Below, piece after piece: positions 17,879-26,983 of a DNA stretch of 58,761 nt. Each line of letters opens with the position of its first letter. The stretch's first letter is position 1. A model generated the notes under the pieces. That model was not told the origin of the DNA. It made no database searches and saw only the letters and a program-made list of their open reading frames with translations. Where the stretch lies: contig JAJDGJ010000003.1 of the NCBI GenBank assembly GCA_030265585.1, forward strand, positions 1 through 58,761, written 5' to 3'. Source of the stretch: Erysipelotrichaceae bacterium OttesenSCG-928-M19 (GTDB lineage: Bacteria > Bacillota_I > Bacilli_A > JAJDGJ01). A program made the position numbers and the translations under genes.

Positions 17879-18712
17879 CTATCTGAAATATGAACAGATA
17901 ACATTATTGAAATTTAATGCTTTTAAATCCTCTTCTTTAATGAACCAACAAATGTTAGTTTCATCTTCATTATCAAAATAATCAGCTGCTAAGCTTAATT
18001 GCAATAATAAAATATAATCATGATATTTATAATCACTTAAACGAATATCTTCATCAAAGTTATCCGGATAACCAAGTAATTTACTAGAATGCATCACTTC
18101 TAACACTTTTTCATCGTCTAAAATAAAATCAAGATCCTCTAAATAATTACTATCTTTAATCATACTATCATAATCATCTAGTTCATCACGATATTCATAA
18201 AGAGCTGAAGCCATCTTCCCTTTAAAGCTATCCCATTCTATTGTTGTTGAGTTTATATGATCAAATGCTTTTTCAAAAGTAATTTTTATTTCTTCTTCAA
18301 TCATCGTTTCATTATCATCATCTTCATCTACTTCTGGATTATCATCTTCATCATATTCATCTTCAATATCATAATCTAATAAATCATCATCAGTTATAAT
18401 ATTTTCAATATATCTTATTTCAAAGGGTTTATCTTCCTTTTCAAATGAGTATTCATGATTAATAAAAAATTGTAGTAAGCCTTTTTTTGGAAATAATTCA
18501 TTATCAGGTAGGTCATTACAATTTATTTGGATTAAAAACTCAAATGTTTCACTTGAATCAAAGGAGACAGGATATTCATCATCCTCTAAAAGATAGGCTT
18601 TGCCACCTACCTTACTATCCCAAGCTTTACAAATATCATTAGATTCCTTGATAATAATTGTTTCCTTAATTTGTGCTACTTTATTATAGATATTACTTAT
18701 TGTCTGTTCCAT
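17879..18712 (-). CDS. DUF1963 (YwqG-like) protein
   Basis: 277-residue acidic protein. The N-terminal half has KVGGKAYLLEDDEYP and FLIQINCNDLPDNE followed by KKGLLQFFINHEY. This is the K-x-GG ... P, Q-h-N/D ... P, G-x-L-x-F pattern of DUF1963/YwqG. A run of Asp/Glu occupies about residues 111-140, and LLQLSLAADYF ... CWFIKEEDL near the C terminus matches the end of the family. Function is unknown; no membrane segments or signal peptide. ATG 18712 is preferred to a TTG at 18718 because GAGGTG sits eight bases before the ATG. It is upstream of the racemase gene in the same operon. Confidence 0.8.
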   Translation of the reverse strand: MEQTISNIYNKVAQIKETIIIKESNDICKAWDSKVGGKAYLLEDDEYPVSFDSSETFEFLIQINCNDLPDNELFPKKGLLQFFINHEYSFEKEDKPFEIRYIENIITDDDLLDYDIEDEYDEDDNPEVDEDDDNETMIEEEIKITFEKAFDHINSTTIEWDSFKGKMASALYEYRDELDDYDSMIKDSNYLEDLDFILDDEKVLEVMHSSKLLGYPDNFDEDIRLSDYKYHDYILLLQLSLAADYFDNEDETNICWFIKEEDLKALNFNNVICSYFR

Positions 18713-18783
18713 CGACAATTCACCTCGATTTAATTATACCTTAACAACTTGTATAGTCAAGCTATTTTACTAGTGCTTAACAT

Positions 18784-18810
18784 AAAAAAAGCGCTACTTA
18801 GTAGCACTTT
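18784..18810 (-). terminator. Terminator of the BMP lipoprotein gene
   Basis: On the minus strand AGTGCTAC pairs with GTAGCGCT around a three-base loop and is followed by seven T residues. It directly follows the lipoprotein stop codon. Confidence 0.85.
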
Positions 18811-18812
18811 AA

Positions 18813-19841
18813 TTATTCACTTGGAACAGTGATTTCTCCATTAATAATTTTGTCTTTATATTCGTTTACAACTTTCATAATATCTTCATTTAAGTTTGGG
18901 TTTTCATCAGGAAGTCCAACTCCACCATCTTTTAAATCATATTTTAAAGTTTGGTTTCCTTTGAAAGTACCATCTAAGATTGATTTAGCAACATCATAAG
19001 CTGCTACATCAGCACGTTTTACCATTGAAGTTAAGATAACAGATTTATCACCATCATAAATTCCATCTTCGTATTGATCACGATCAACTCCAATTACCCA
19101 AACATCTTTACCTTGGTCACCAACTAGTTCTTTTGCTGAATTAATAACACCATTTCCAGCACCACCAGCAGCAACAAAGACAACGTATGCTCCATCACTA
19201 TACATTTGGTTAGCAATTGTCTTAGCTTTTGTAGCATCATCAAAGCTTCCAACATACTTTACATCAATCTTCATGTTTTTATCAACTGCTTTAACACCTT
19301 CTACATAACCAACTTCAAATCCAGTAATTACTGGACTTTTCATTCCACCAACAAACCCAACTTTATCTTTTCCTTCTGCTTTAGCTTTTTCTGCAGCTGC
19401 AACACCAGCTAAAAATGAACCTTCATTAGCAGCAAAATCAGCTGATACGACATTTTCCCCTTTAAGCTCTGTATCAATAATTAAAAACTTTTGATCTGGA
19501 AAGTTCTTTTGAACTTCATCCATTGGTTCTGCAAAAGTGAATCCTGCAGCTAAAACTAATTGATTATCTTTTCCTGATAACGTAGTTAAGTTTGATACAT
19601 ATTCTGCCGCTGCACCTGATTGTAAAGGCTCTGCTAAACAAGCACCTTGATCTTTAAACTCAGCTTCAAACTTTTTCAAACCTTCATAAGCGCCTTGATT
19701 GAACGACTTGTCATTTACCCCAGTTTTATCTGTGACAATAGCAATCTTTGCTGTACAATCAACAGCTTCACTTGTTCCCCCACAAGCACTAACTCCTAAA
19801 ACAAGAGCTAAAGCTGCAGCAACTCCTAATAATTTTTTCAT
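18813..19841 (-). CDS. BMP/Med-family substrate-binding lipoprotein
   Basis: 342-residue lipoprotein with lipobox LGVSAC (C20). The mature part has VTDKTGVNDKSFNQGAYEG, the BmpA/Med/PnrA signature, and a second lobe with FVAAGGAGNGVINSA and VWVIGVDRDQYE. Family members are nucleoside (often purine nucleoside) binding components of ABC importers. No permease or ATPase gene is adjacent, so its partners must lie elsewhere. Codon use is richer in GC than the neighbours and the promoter and AGGAGG site are near consensus, suggesting strong expression. The gene is monocistronic, with its own promoter and terminator. Confidence 0.92.
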   Translation of the reverse strand: MKKLLGVAAALALVLGVSACGGTSEAVDCTAKIAIVTDKTGVNDKSFNQGAYEGLKKFEAEFKDQGACLAEPLQSGAAAEYVSNLTTLSGKDNQLVLAAGFTFAEPMDEVQKNFPDQKFLIIDTELKGENVVSADFAANEGSFLAGVAAAEKAKAEGKDKVGFVGGMKSPVITGFEVGYVEGVKAVDKNMKIDVKYVGSFDDATKAKTIANQMYSDGAYVVFVAAGGAGNGVINSAKELVGDQGKDVWVIGVDRDQYEDGIYDGDKSVILTSMVKRADVAAYDVAKSILDGTFKGNQTLKYDLKDGGVGLPDENPNLNEDIMKVVNEYKDKIINGEITVPSE

Positions 19842-19871
19842 TAATAATGTCCTCCTATTGTTTATAAAAAT

Positions 19872-19900
19872 AATATACCTTATTATTTATGCAATTGCAA
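19872..19900 (-). promoter_or_regulatory. Promoter of the BMP lipoprotein gene
   Basis: TTGCAA (19895-19900) and TATATT (19872-19877) on the minus strand are separated by 17 bp, just upstream of the AGGAGG and start codon. Confidence 0.75.
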
Positions 19901-19905
19901 TGGTT

Positions 19906-20883
19906 TTATTGTGCTGCTGATGAATAAAAAATCTTGCCTTTAGCACTTGGATCAATATAACCTTTAATATTATTAATAACAACTGGCACTTCACCTAAAC
20001 CAACAGTAATTAACTTTGGTTTACCATCGTAATAAATTGCATTACCACAGGCATAAATACCCTCAACATTTGTTTCTAAAACTCGGTTTGTTTTATAACC
20101 AAACTCATATTTTTCTAAATTTAAAGCTCCAAAATCTGATATTTTAGTAATATTACCATAAGTTACTAAAACATAGTCTTGTTGCAGTGTTACAATTTCA
20201 TTAGTCTCTTTATGAATTAAGTCAATTGAATCTAAATGATTTTGTGTCCCATTTAATTTATTAACTAAAAAAGACATATACTGATTTACACTAGAATCAT
20301 TAAGTTTTTCAATACTATCTTCTTTGGCACGATATTCATCACGACGATGAACTATATTTACCTGTTTAGCACTATCTTTAAACATTAATGCCCAATCTAA
20401 TGCACTATCACCACCACCAAGGATTGTTAAAGTTTTATTTTCAAAAAGATTAACATCTTGAACTGAATAAAGAATATTATCAAACTCATCTTCATTATCT
20501 AAACCAATTTTACGAGGTGAAAAAACACCATTTCCAACTGTAAATAAAATAGTTCTTGATTGATATGTTTTATTCTTATTACTTTTTAAAACAAAGTGAT
20601 CGTCTTTTTTAACAATTTCAACAATTTCCTCATTTAGATAGACATCAACTAAATCATGATCATTTTCTTTGATTTGTTCATCTAAACGCGCAATAAAGTC
20701 TTTTGCTTTTATTTTAGTATATCCTGGTAAATCATAAATATATTTATCAGCATACAATGCAGTAAGTTGACCACCCATCATTGGCATCGACTCAATTAAA
20801 TTAACTGACATTTGTCTAATGGCAGCATAAACCGTTGCATACATTCCAATTGGACCTGCTCCTATAATTGTTAAATCTTTCAT
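19906..20883 (-). CDS. Ferredoxin--NADP+ reductase, YumC type
   Basis: 325-residue thioredoxin-reductase-like flavoprotein lacking the CxxC redox pair. The N-terminal FAD motif TIIGAGPIGMYATVYAA, the MMGGQLTALYADKYIYDLPGY region characteristic of YumC, the NADPH motif TILGGGDSALDWAL and the C-terminal YACGNAIYYDGKPKLI are present. It transfers electrons between NADPH and ferredoxin or flavodoxin. A GGAGG site precedes ATG 20883. It is followed by the BMP gene, which has its own promoter. This electron route could feed the radical SAM activase NrdG found later in the window; that link is inference. Confidence 0.92.
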   Translation of the reverse strand: MKDLTIIGAGPIGMYATVYAAIRQMSVNLIESMPMMGGQLTALYADKYIYDLPGYTKIKAKDFIARLDEQIKENDHDLVDVYLNEEIVEIVKKDDHFVLKSNKNKTYQSRTILFTVGNGVFSPRKIGLDNEDEFDNILYSVQDVNLFENKTLTILGGGDSALDWALMFKDSAKQVNIVHRRDEYRAKEDSIEKLNDSSVNQYMSFLVNKLNGTQNHLDSIDLIHKETNEIVTLQQDYVLVTYGNITKISDFGALNLEKYEFGYKTNRVLETNVEGIYACGNAIYYDGKPKLITVGLGEVPVVINNIKGYIDPSAKGKIFYSSAAQ

Positions 20884-20933
20884 TTTATAACCTCCAATTC
20901 TTTAAAAAAAGATTGGGATTAACCCAACCTAAT

Positions 20934-21200
20934 TTATCTTCTTAGACCTAAACGTGAGATTAATTCGCGATATCTTGCTACATCATTATCTCTTAAATAA
21001 GCTAATAAGTTTCTTCTTTTCCCAACTAATTTCAATAAACCACGATTTGAATGATAATCATGTTTATGTGTTTTAAAATGCACATTTAAATTATTGATTC
21101 TTTCTGTTAAGATAGCTACTTGTACTTCTGTACTTCCAGTATCTTTTTCATCTTTTCCAAATTCTTTAATTAATTCTTGTTTTCTTGCTTGTGTAATCAT
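20934..21200 (-). CDS. rpsO: 30S ribosomal protein S15
   Basis: 88 residues, full length. The [20 protein letters not shown] and [19 protein letters not shown] motifs and the C-terminal [21 protein letters not shown] are the classic S15 sequence. It binds 16S rRNA early in assembly of the 30S platform. No pnp gene follows, unlike the common rpsO-pnp order; yumC lies 50 bases downstream. A near-consensus promoter inside the end of the upstream antiporter gene drives it, leaving a roughly 76-base leader. Confidence 0.98.
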   Translation of the reverse strand: MITQARKQELIKEFGKDEKDTGSTEVQVAILTERINNLNVHFKTHKHDYHSNRGLLKLVGKRRNLLAYLRDNDVARYRELISRLGLRR

Positions 21201-21277
21201 TTTACTCTCCTTAATTATATTCTTATCCTAAAACCTAGAAAATATTTGGAGTTAATATTATCCAAGAATTAGGTACT
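21201..21277 (-). ncRNA. Candidate rpsO leader (autoregulatory)
   Basis: The roughly 76-base untranslated leader contains CCTAATTCTT near its start and TTTTAGGATAAGAAT near the start codon. CCTAA/TTAGG and ATTCTT/AAGAAT can both pair, but in crossing order, so they form either a pseudoknot or two alternative helices. S15 represses itself through leader structures in several bacteria, including a pseudoknot in E. coli. Calling this a regulatory RNA is inference. Confidence 0.35.
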
Positions 21278-21282
21278 TAGAT

Positions 21283-21311
21283 AGAATAACATATTATTTT
21301 AAAAATTGCAA
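21283..21311 (-). promoter_or_regulatory. rpsO promoter
   Basis: TTGCAA (21306-21311) and TATTCT (21283-21288) on the minus strand have a 17-bp spacer. The -35 box sits immediately after the stop codon of the upstream antiporter gene. Confidence 0.7.
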
Positions 21312-21312
21312 G

Positions 21313-22740
21313 TTAAAAGCCTGTTGTTAACTCCTCTAAAGTTGTTTTTTTACCAGCTAAAATAATTTTATCATTTAAGAGCAATCTTACATTACCTTTA
21401 GGAGTAATAACTTTCCCCTTTCGATTTATCATCACAATTAAAATATCATCTGGTATTTCTAAATTCATAATCAGTTGGTTAAGGGCACTACTTTCTTCAT
21501 CTATTTCAATTTCAAGCAAATCGGCACTAATTGTACCTGACTCATCATAAAAAGTTGTTAATGATAATTCTTCATCTTCAACTAAATTTAATTTTTTAGC
21601 AATTGGAATAAATAGTGATCCTTGAAATATAACTGATAATAAAGCAACAATGAAAATAATATTAAAAATCCAATTTGCCATAGCAACATTATAGCTTAAG
21701 GCAAAGGTTGCAAAAACGATTGATGCAGCACCACGAAATCCAGCCCATGAAATTAGTAATTTTTCTTTAAAGGAGTATTTAAAAAAGGATAGTATAGAAA
21801 AGACTGCAATCGGTCGGGCCACAAAAATAATAAAGACTGAGATGATGATACCATCAAGAGCAACATTTGGTAATTGCGATGGAAATACTAATAAGCCTAA
21901 GGTAAAGAATAAAATAATTTGCATTAACCAAGTTAAACCATCAAAATATTTAATCATACTAAAACGATGTACTATTTTACTATTACCTAAGATTATTCCT
22001 GTAAAGTATACCGCTAAAAAACCATTTCCAGATAAATACTCTGTAAAAGCATAAGAAAAAATAGCAATTGCAATTAATAAAATTGAATATAAACCATCAA
22101 TTTCTAAATTAATTTTATTTATGATTTTAACACCTATTTTACCAATTAATAAACCTAAAACAACTCCTAATGTAATTTGAATGACAATCATACTGATTAC
22201 ATTGACTTCTTGCCCTAAAGTAAGTGAAATGAAAATCAATGTAAGCATATATGACATAGGATCATTTGAGCCACTTTCCATTTCCAAAAGATAACCTAAA
22301 TTATTTTTTAAATTCAACTTTTGCGTATTTAAAATTGAAAAGACGGAAGCAGCATCAGTTGATGAAACAACAGCACCTAAAAGCATTCCTTCAACTAAAG
22401 ATACTTTAAAAAACCAATGGACAAAAAAACCAATTGCAAAAGCTGTAATAGCAACACCAAGAGTCGCTAGCAAGCTAGCTGGTTTTACACTTGTTTTAGC
22501 TTTTTTCCAATCAAGGCCAAAGCCACCATAAAACATAATGAAGATTAAAGCAAAACTACTAATATTTTTAGCTAGATTTGCATCATCAAAATAAATATTA
22601 CCTGGTCCATCATAACCAAGAAACATCCCAATTAAAATAAAAATAAGTAATGTTGGTACTCCTAGCTTAAACATTATCTTACTTGTAAAACAACTTATTA
22701 TTAAAATAATTGAGATTCCTAGTAAAAGCATAATAAACAT
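21313..22740 (-). CDS. CPA1-family cation:proton antiporter with TrkA-C domain
   Basis: 475 residues. About twelve membrane segments occupy residues 1-385, including GVPTLLIFILIGMFLGYDGPG and the conserved acidic pair region AVVSSTDAASVFSIL (Asp in the ion-binding helix) and MESGSNDPMSYML. The C-terminal soluble part (about 395-475) ends with IPDDILIVMINRKGKVITPKG, an RCK_C/TrkA-C-type ligand-binding domain. This is the NhaP2/CvrA architecture, exchanging K+ or Na+ for H+. ATG 22740 follows AGAAGG by eight bases. The C-terminal domain suggests nucleotide or c-di-AMP control, as known for some CPA proteins. Confidence 0.88.
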   Translation of the reverse strand: MFIMLLLGISIILIISCFTSKIMFKLGVPTLLIFILIGMFLGYDGPGNIYFDDANLAKNISSFALIFIMFYGGFGLDWKKAKTSVKPASLLATLGVAITAFAIGFFVHWFFKVSLVEGMLLGAVVSSTDAASVFSILNTQKLNLKNNLGYLLEMESGSNDPMSYMLTLIFISLTLGQEVNVISMIVIQITLGVVLGLLIGKIGVKIINKINLEIDGLYSILLIAIAIFSYAFTEYLSGNGFLAVYFTGIILGNSKIVHRFSMIKYFDGLTWLMQIILFFTLGLLVFPSQLPNVALDGIIISVFIIFVARPIAVFSILSFFKYSFKEKLLISWAGFRGAASIVFATFALSYNVAMANWIFNIIFIVALLSVIFQGSLFIPIAKKLNLVEDEELSLTTFYDESGTISADLLEIEIDEESSALNQLIMNLEIPDDILIVMINRKGKVITPKGNVRLLLNDKIILAGKKTTLEELTTGF

Positions 22741-22832
22741 TTACCTAACCTTCTTTCACAATTAGCTTACCATATTTTAACTAATTATTTAACAATGCAC
22801 AAAAATTATAGCTATCATTTTTTAAAAGATAG

Positions 22833-22860
22833 TTGTCGAATTTTGAAAATTTGTTATAAT
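22833..22860 (+). promoter_or_regulatory. Promoter of the acyltransferase gene
   Basis: TTGTCG (22833-22838) and TATAAT (22855-22860) are separated by 16 bp and lie directly upstream of the GGTGAT site at 22869-22874. Confidence 0.6.
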
Positions 22861-22880
22861 AAGTTACGGTGATAAAAATT

Positions 22881-23954
22881 ATGAGAATTAAAAATATTGA
22901 TATTCTAAAGACTATTGCTATTGCAATGGTAATCCTAATTCATTTTAGATATGATGTCATTGCTATGAACCCTGATACTTCAGATTTACATAAAGCTATT
23001 TACTTTATTTTACGTAATTTTTATAGTTGTGGGGTCATTTTATTTATAGTTATTTCTGGCTATTTAATAATAGATAAAAAATATTCATATGAAAATATAT
23101 TTAAAAAAATATTTATTCTTTATCTTTTAACAATATTTTATAAATTGGTAGCTATCTTAATTATGGAAGGCGGCCATTTTACACCATCGATGATTGGGAA
23201 TATTCTCTTTAATGGGGCTTTCAATGGAAGCTCTTTACAAGGAGATTATCGTACTAATCACCTTTGGTATATTTATGTTTATATGGGTATTTTGTTTTTT
23301 CAACCAATTATGTCAAGCATATATCAAGATAAAAAAAAGTATACAATTTTCGCTACTTTTGTAATATTAGTGACATTTATAATTATATTTACTTTTAATT
23401 TTCTGCAATTTGAAAATATTACTGGAACAGCATTCACTGCTTCACTTCCCTTATCAACAAAATATGCTCATATGTATGCTTTATATTTACTTGGTGGACT
23501 AATCAAAATGAATGAAGAAAAAATAGTTAATTATTTTAATAATTTAAAATATCGTGTAACTAAAGTAGTAACAATTTTATTGTTTACTTTAGGTACTGGC
23601 TCAATCTTGACTTATATTTTAAAATTTATGAATAAGGAAACTTTTAGTACTCCGGCCTATCATTACGAAACATTTTATGGTTTGGTAATGGGTGTATCTT
23701 TGTTTTGTTTATTTAGATATTGTTTGCCAGAGATACAAAACAAATATATTCAATTTATTTCTAAAAACTCTTTAGGAATTTATTTCATTCACTGGCCAAT
23801 TGAATATATAATCAAAAAATATTCTATTGAAATACCTTTCTTTCAAAATGTAATTACAGACTCTCTACTAAGTATTGCAATCCTCTTTATATGTGCGATT
23901 GTTATCTATTTATTTCAAAAAAACAAATACTTGGCAAAGCTAGTTACAATTTAA
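22881..23954 (+). CDS. Acyltransferase family 3 membrane protein
   Basis: 357 residues with about ten hydrophobic segments. The N-terminal IKNIDILKTIAIAMVILIHF carries the R/N-x-x-x-D-x-x-x and HF signature of acyltransferase 3 (OafA/WecH/YiaH-like) proteins, and the IYFIHWPIEYI segment near residue 310 matches the family's late conserved His. These enzymes O-acetylate or otherwise acylate surface polysaccharides, peptidoglycan or lipids. ATG 22881 has GGTGAT upstream; the in-frame GTG at 22869 is part of that ribosome site. It stands alone between divergent and convergent neighbours, so its target polymer is unknown. Confidence 0.88.
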   Translation: MRIKNIDILKTIAIAMVILIHFRYDVIAMNPDTSDLHKAIYFILRNFYSCGVILFIVISGYLIIDKKYSYENIFKKIFILYLLTIFYKLVAILIMEGGHFTPSMIGNILFNGAFNGSSLQGDYRTNHLWYIYVYMGILFFQPIMSSIYQDKKKYTIFATFVILVTFIIIFTFNFLQFENITGTAFTASLPLSTKYAHMYALYLLGGLIKMNEEKIVNYFNNLKYRVTKVVTILLFTLGTGSILTYILKFMNKETFSTPAYHYETFYGLVMGVSLFCLFRYCLPEIQNKYIQFISKNSLGIYFIHWPIEYIIKKYSIEIPFFQNVITDSLLSIAILFICAIVIYLFQKNKYLAKLVTI

Positions 23955-23957
23955 AAA

Positions 23958-24010
23958 GAAAAAGGAAGCTTTCGATAAAGTGCTTATCACTTTAGAAAAT
24001 TCCTTTTTTT
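23958..24010. terminator. Bidirectional terminator
   Basis: AAAAGGAA pairs with TTCCTTTT over a 32-base interior that itself contains ATAAAGTG/CACTTTA. A T-run follows. It separates the acyltransferase gene from convergent yebC. Confidence 0.8.
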
Positions 24011-24035
24011 ATTTATATATATATTAATTACACAA

Positions 24036-24752
24036 TTAGTCTTCTAATTCAACATTGTGATAAACTTCTTGAACATCATCTAACTCCTCAAGTGCATCAA
24101 TAAGTTTCTCGAATTTCTCAAAATCATCGGTTGCTAAATTAATTTGGTCATTAGCAAGCATTGATATTTCAGCTACTTCAAACTCTTCAATACCATTAGC
24201 TTTTAATGCATTTGAAATTGCTGAAAAATCTTCAACAGCACCATAAATAAGTGTTTGATTATCACTTTGTTCAATATCGTGAACATCAATATCATTTTCA
24301 ATAAATAACTCTAGCATTGCTTCATCATCATGTTTAGCAATGCCAATAACACTAGATGGTGTAAACATAAAAGCAACTGAACCATTAACTCCTAAATTAC
24401 CACCTGCTTTATTGAAAGCAGCCCTTACATCTGCTACTGTACGATTAACATTATCCGTTAAAGTATCAACTATAATAGCACTTCCTGCAGGACCATAACC
24501 TTCATATCTAATATGCTCATATGATTCATCGACACCAGACTTAGCTTTATTAATTGCACGATCGATTATTTCTTTTGTTACATTATATGTTTTTGCTTTA
24601 TCAAGAACCGCTTTTAATTGACGATTGCTCTCTGGATCTGGATCAGATTTTGCAGCCATATAAATCTCTTTACCAAATTTAGCATATATTTTGGACCTAT
24701 TTGCATCCTTACTTGCTTTAGCATATTTAATATTATTCCACTTTCTACCCAT
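24036..24752 (-). CDS. YebC/PmpR-family transcription or translation factor
   Basis: 238 residues, full length, with the invariant GRKWNNIKYAKASKDANRSKIYAKFGKEI start and the EGYGPAGSAIIVDTLTDNVNRT segment. Family members bind DNA as regulators, and YebC-type proteins have also been linked to translation of difficult (for example proline-rich) sequences. It is cytoplasmic with three domains and no membrane segments. It is divergent from a two-component system with an 85-base AT-rich gap that must hold both promoters. Specific targets cannot be read from sequence. Confidence 0.95.
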   Translation of the reverse strand: MGRKWNNIKYAKASKDANRSKIYAKFGKEIYMAAKSDPDPESNRQLKAVLDKAKTYNVTKEIIDRAINKAKSGVDESYEHIRYEGYGPAGSAIIVDTLTDNVNRTVADVRAAFNKAGGNLGVNGSVAFMFTPSSVIGIAKHDDEAMLELFIENDIDVHDIEQSDNQTLIYGAVEDFSAISNALKANGIEEFEVAEISMLANDQINLATDDFEKFEKLIDALEELDDVQEVYHNVELED

Positions 24753-24777
24753 ATTCTCACCTTTTCCACAACTTTAT

Positions 24778-24806
24778 TTGGTTTTTGCTATATTATATTA
24801 TATAAT
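24778..24806 (+). promoter_or_regulatory. Promoter of the two-component system
   Basis: TTGGTT (24778-24783) and TATAAT (24801-24806) are separated by 17 bp, 31 bases before the response-regulator start codon. Confidence 0.6.
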
Positions 24807-24837
24807 AAATACAAATAAAATAAAAGAGGTGTTTAAA

Positions 24838-25515
24838 ATGATTAAGAAAACGATATTAATTGTTGAAGATGAAGAGAAGTTAAGAAATTTAATTATTTCT
24901 TATTTATCAGATAAATACAATATTTTTGAAGCTCAAGATGGACAGGAAGCCTATCAAATATTTACAGAGGAACACATTGATTTAGTTATTAGTGATATCA
25001 TGATGCCAAATATGGATGGTTGGGAATTATTGAAGCAAATTAGAGCAATTTCAACAGTACCATATATTTTACTAACGGCTTTAGATGATGAAGTTTCACA
25101 ATTGAAAGGTTATGATTTAACGGTTGATGATTATATTACTAAACCATTTTCACTAAATATTTTAACAAAGAAAGTAGATGCTATCTTTAGACGTGATTCA
25201 GTTGCCTTTGAAAAACAAGGTGTCATTGAAGCAGGTATTTTAAAAGTGGATACAATTGGCAAAGCAGTTTATGTTAACAACGATGAAACTCATTTAATGC
25301 CAAAAGAATATGATTTATTATTATTCTTTTTAGAAAATCAAAATGAAGCATTAAATCGTGATTATATCCTAAATACTATTTGGGGTATGGACTATGATGG
25401 TGATGAAAGAGTTGTCGATACTCATATCAAAAAACTACGTAAAAAAATTGGTGATGCATCATCATACATAAAAACTGTTTTTGGAACAGGTTATAAATTC
25501 CAAATTGATGAGTAA
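24838..25515 (+). CDS. OmpR/PhoB-family response regulator
   Basis: 225 residues. The receiver domain has VEDEEKLRN (acidic pocket), the phospho-acceptor Asp in LVISDIMMPNMDGWELL (about residue 53), LLTALDD and the conserved Lys in ITKPF. The C-terminal winged helix (about 130-225) contains LMPKEYDLLLFFLENQNE and RVVDTHIKKLRKKIGD, typical of OmpR-type DNA-binding domains. AAGAGGTGTTTAAA precedes ATG 24838. The last base of its stop codon is the first base of the kinase ATG (TAATG), so translation is coupled with the cognate sensor. Confidence 0.95.
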   Translation: MIKKTILIVEDEEKLRNLIISYLSDKYNIFEAQDGQEAYQIFTEEHIDLVISDIMMPNMDGWELLKQIRAISTVPYILLTALDDEVSQLKGYDLTVDDYITKPFSLNILTKKVDAIFRRDSVAFEKQGVIEAGILKVDTIGKAVYVNNDETHLMPKEYDLLLFFLENQNEALNRDYILNTIWGMDYDGDERVVDTHIKKLRKKIGDASSYIKTVFGTGYKFQIDE

Positions 25516-26963
25516 TGAAAATTCATACTAGATTTTTCATTACCTTCTTTTGTTTTGCTTTGTTTTTTTCTATTTCATCTTATCTTGCTCAAGATTCTAT
25601 CTTTAAGCATAACCAAAGTGCAGAGGAAGCAAAAATTGCACAACAAGTTGTAACAATTAAAGATAGTTTAGAAAATAATCCTGATTTTTTATACACCTAT
25701 TTAACTAGTAATGATATTGGTCTAGATGTTGTTAGTTATAATGAGGAAACAAAAAAAGTAGATAAAATTCCTTATAATAACAAGATTAGTGAAATATCAA
25801 AATATGTTCTAAATGATTATCGTACTGAAGAAGATATTAAAGCAGTCTGTCGCCAAATTAATAGCTTACCCGAAAAGATTAAAAAAGAGAATCCACGAAA
25901 TTATGAAGGGGATTATATTATTCAAAGTTTCTGTGAACAAGATAAAATATATATTGTTACCTCTCATTTTGTTCAATATAATGCGGCTATTAAATTACTA
26001 CAACAATCATATTTACTTATTTTAGCAGCTACTATTATTATTTCAGCAATTCTTTCATATATTCTAGCTCGCTATATTTCAACTCCGATTACCAGAATTA
26101 GTTATGTAACAAAAAAATTAAGTAATCTTGATTTTTCTAATAAAGTTGAAGTAACTGGAAATGATGAAATTGGTGAACTAGCTACTAATATTAATATTCT
26201 TTCTGATAAATTACAACATTCAATCGAAAAACTTAAAGAAAGTATTATTATTGAAAAAGAGTCACGAGAACGACAAGTTCAATTATTTGCAAGCATGTCT
26301 CATGAACTTAAAACACCAATTACTATTTTAAAAGGAACCTTAGAAGGTATTAAGGATCAAATAGGCCCATATAAAAATCCTTTAAACTATGTTGATGATA
26401 TGATTGAAGAAACCAATAATATGGAAAATATTGTTTTAAACTTATTAAGCTATGCGAAATTTTCAGTTAATGATATTAAGTTAAGTTTTCAAGCTTATCA
26501 TCTTGAAGATTTAATCGATGATGCAATCTCACGATTATCTTATTTAATTGAAGAACATGAAATAACTTTAGAAACTAATATTGTTGATGATGTAGTAGAA
26601 GTTGATCAACCAAGTATCTCGATGGTCTTAAAAAATGTTTTAGAGAATGCAATCTTCTATTCAGAAAATAAGGCAAAAGTAGAAATCTTTACTTCATCAT
26701 TTACTGATTATGTTTTAATTCAAATCTATAATCATGGCACTAATATTGCTCAAGAGAATGTGATCCATATTTTCGAACCATTCTACCGCGCTGATAATTC
26801 TCGTGTTCGTTATAAAAATGGTACTGGACTTGGTTTAACAATCGTTCAGCAAATTCTAGATCAACATAATTCAAATTATTCAATGTACAATATTAATAAT
26901 GATGATGAATATGCAGTTTGTTTTGAGTTTACCTTACAAAAAGCTAAAAAGAAAGAAAGTTAA
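25515..26963 (+). CDS. Sensor histidine kinase
   Basis: 482 residues. TM1 is about residues 6-24 and TM2 about 158-180, enclosing an extracytoplasmic sensor region of roughly 135 residues with no recognised fold. It is followed by HAMP, the phospho-His in ASMSHELKTPITILKG (H-box), the N-box VLKNVLENAIFYSENK, and G boxes IFEPFYRADNS and GTGLGLTIVQQI. It autophosphorylates and passes phosphate to the response regulator encoded just upstream. The closest general pattern is VanS/PhoR-like. No target genes are adjacent, so the stimulus is unknown. Its stop codon sits in the terminator hairpin. Confidence 0.94.
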   Translation: MKIHTRFFITFFCFALFFSISSYLAQDSIFKHNQSAEEAKIAQQVVTIKDSLENNPDFLYTYLTSNDIGLDVVSYNEETKKVDKIPYNNKISEISKYVLNDYRTEEDIKAVCRQINSLPEKIKKENPRNYEGDYIIQSFCEQDKIYIVTSHFVQYNAAIKLLQQSYLLILAATIIISAILSYILARYISTPITRISYVTKKLSNLDFSNKVEVTGNDEIGELATNINILSDKLQHSIEKLKESIIIEKESRERQVQLFASMSHELKTPITILKGTLEGIKDQIGPYKNPLNYVDDMIEETNNMENIVLNLLSYAKFSVNDIKLSFQAYHLEDLIDDAISRLSYLIEEHEITLETNIVDDVVEVDQPSISMVLKNVLENAIFYSENKAKVEIFTSSFTDYVLIQIYNHGTNIAQENVIHIFEPFYRADNSRVRYKNGTGLGLTIVQQILDQHNSNYSMYNINNDDEYAVCFEFTLQKAKKKES

Positions 26964-26983
26964 TTATTAACTTTCCTTTTTTT
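26955..26983. terminator. Bidirectional terminator between the kinase gene and mscL
   Basis: The perfect 9-bp stem GAAAGTTAA (26955-26963) and TTAACTTTC (26967-26975) with a three-base loop is followed by CTTTTTTT. It overlaps the stop codons of both convergent genes. Confidence 0.85.

Noticed and set aside
22810-22834. AGCTATC/GATAGTT hairpin before the acyltransferase gene
   Set aside because: Short, AT-rich and partly within the promoter; it has no T-run or conserved motif, so not called.
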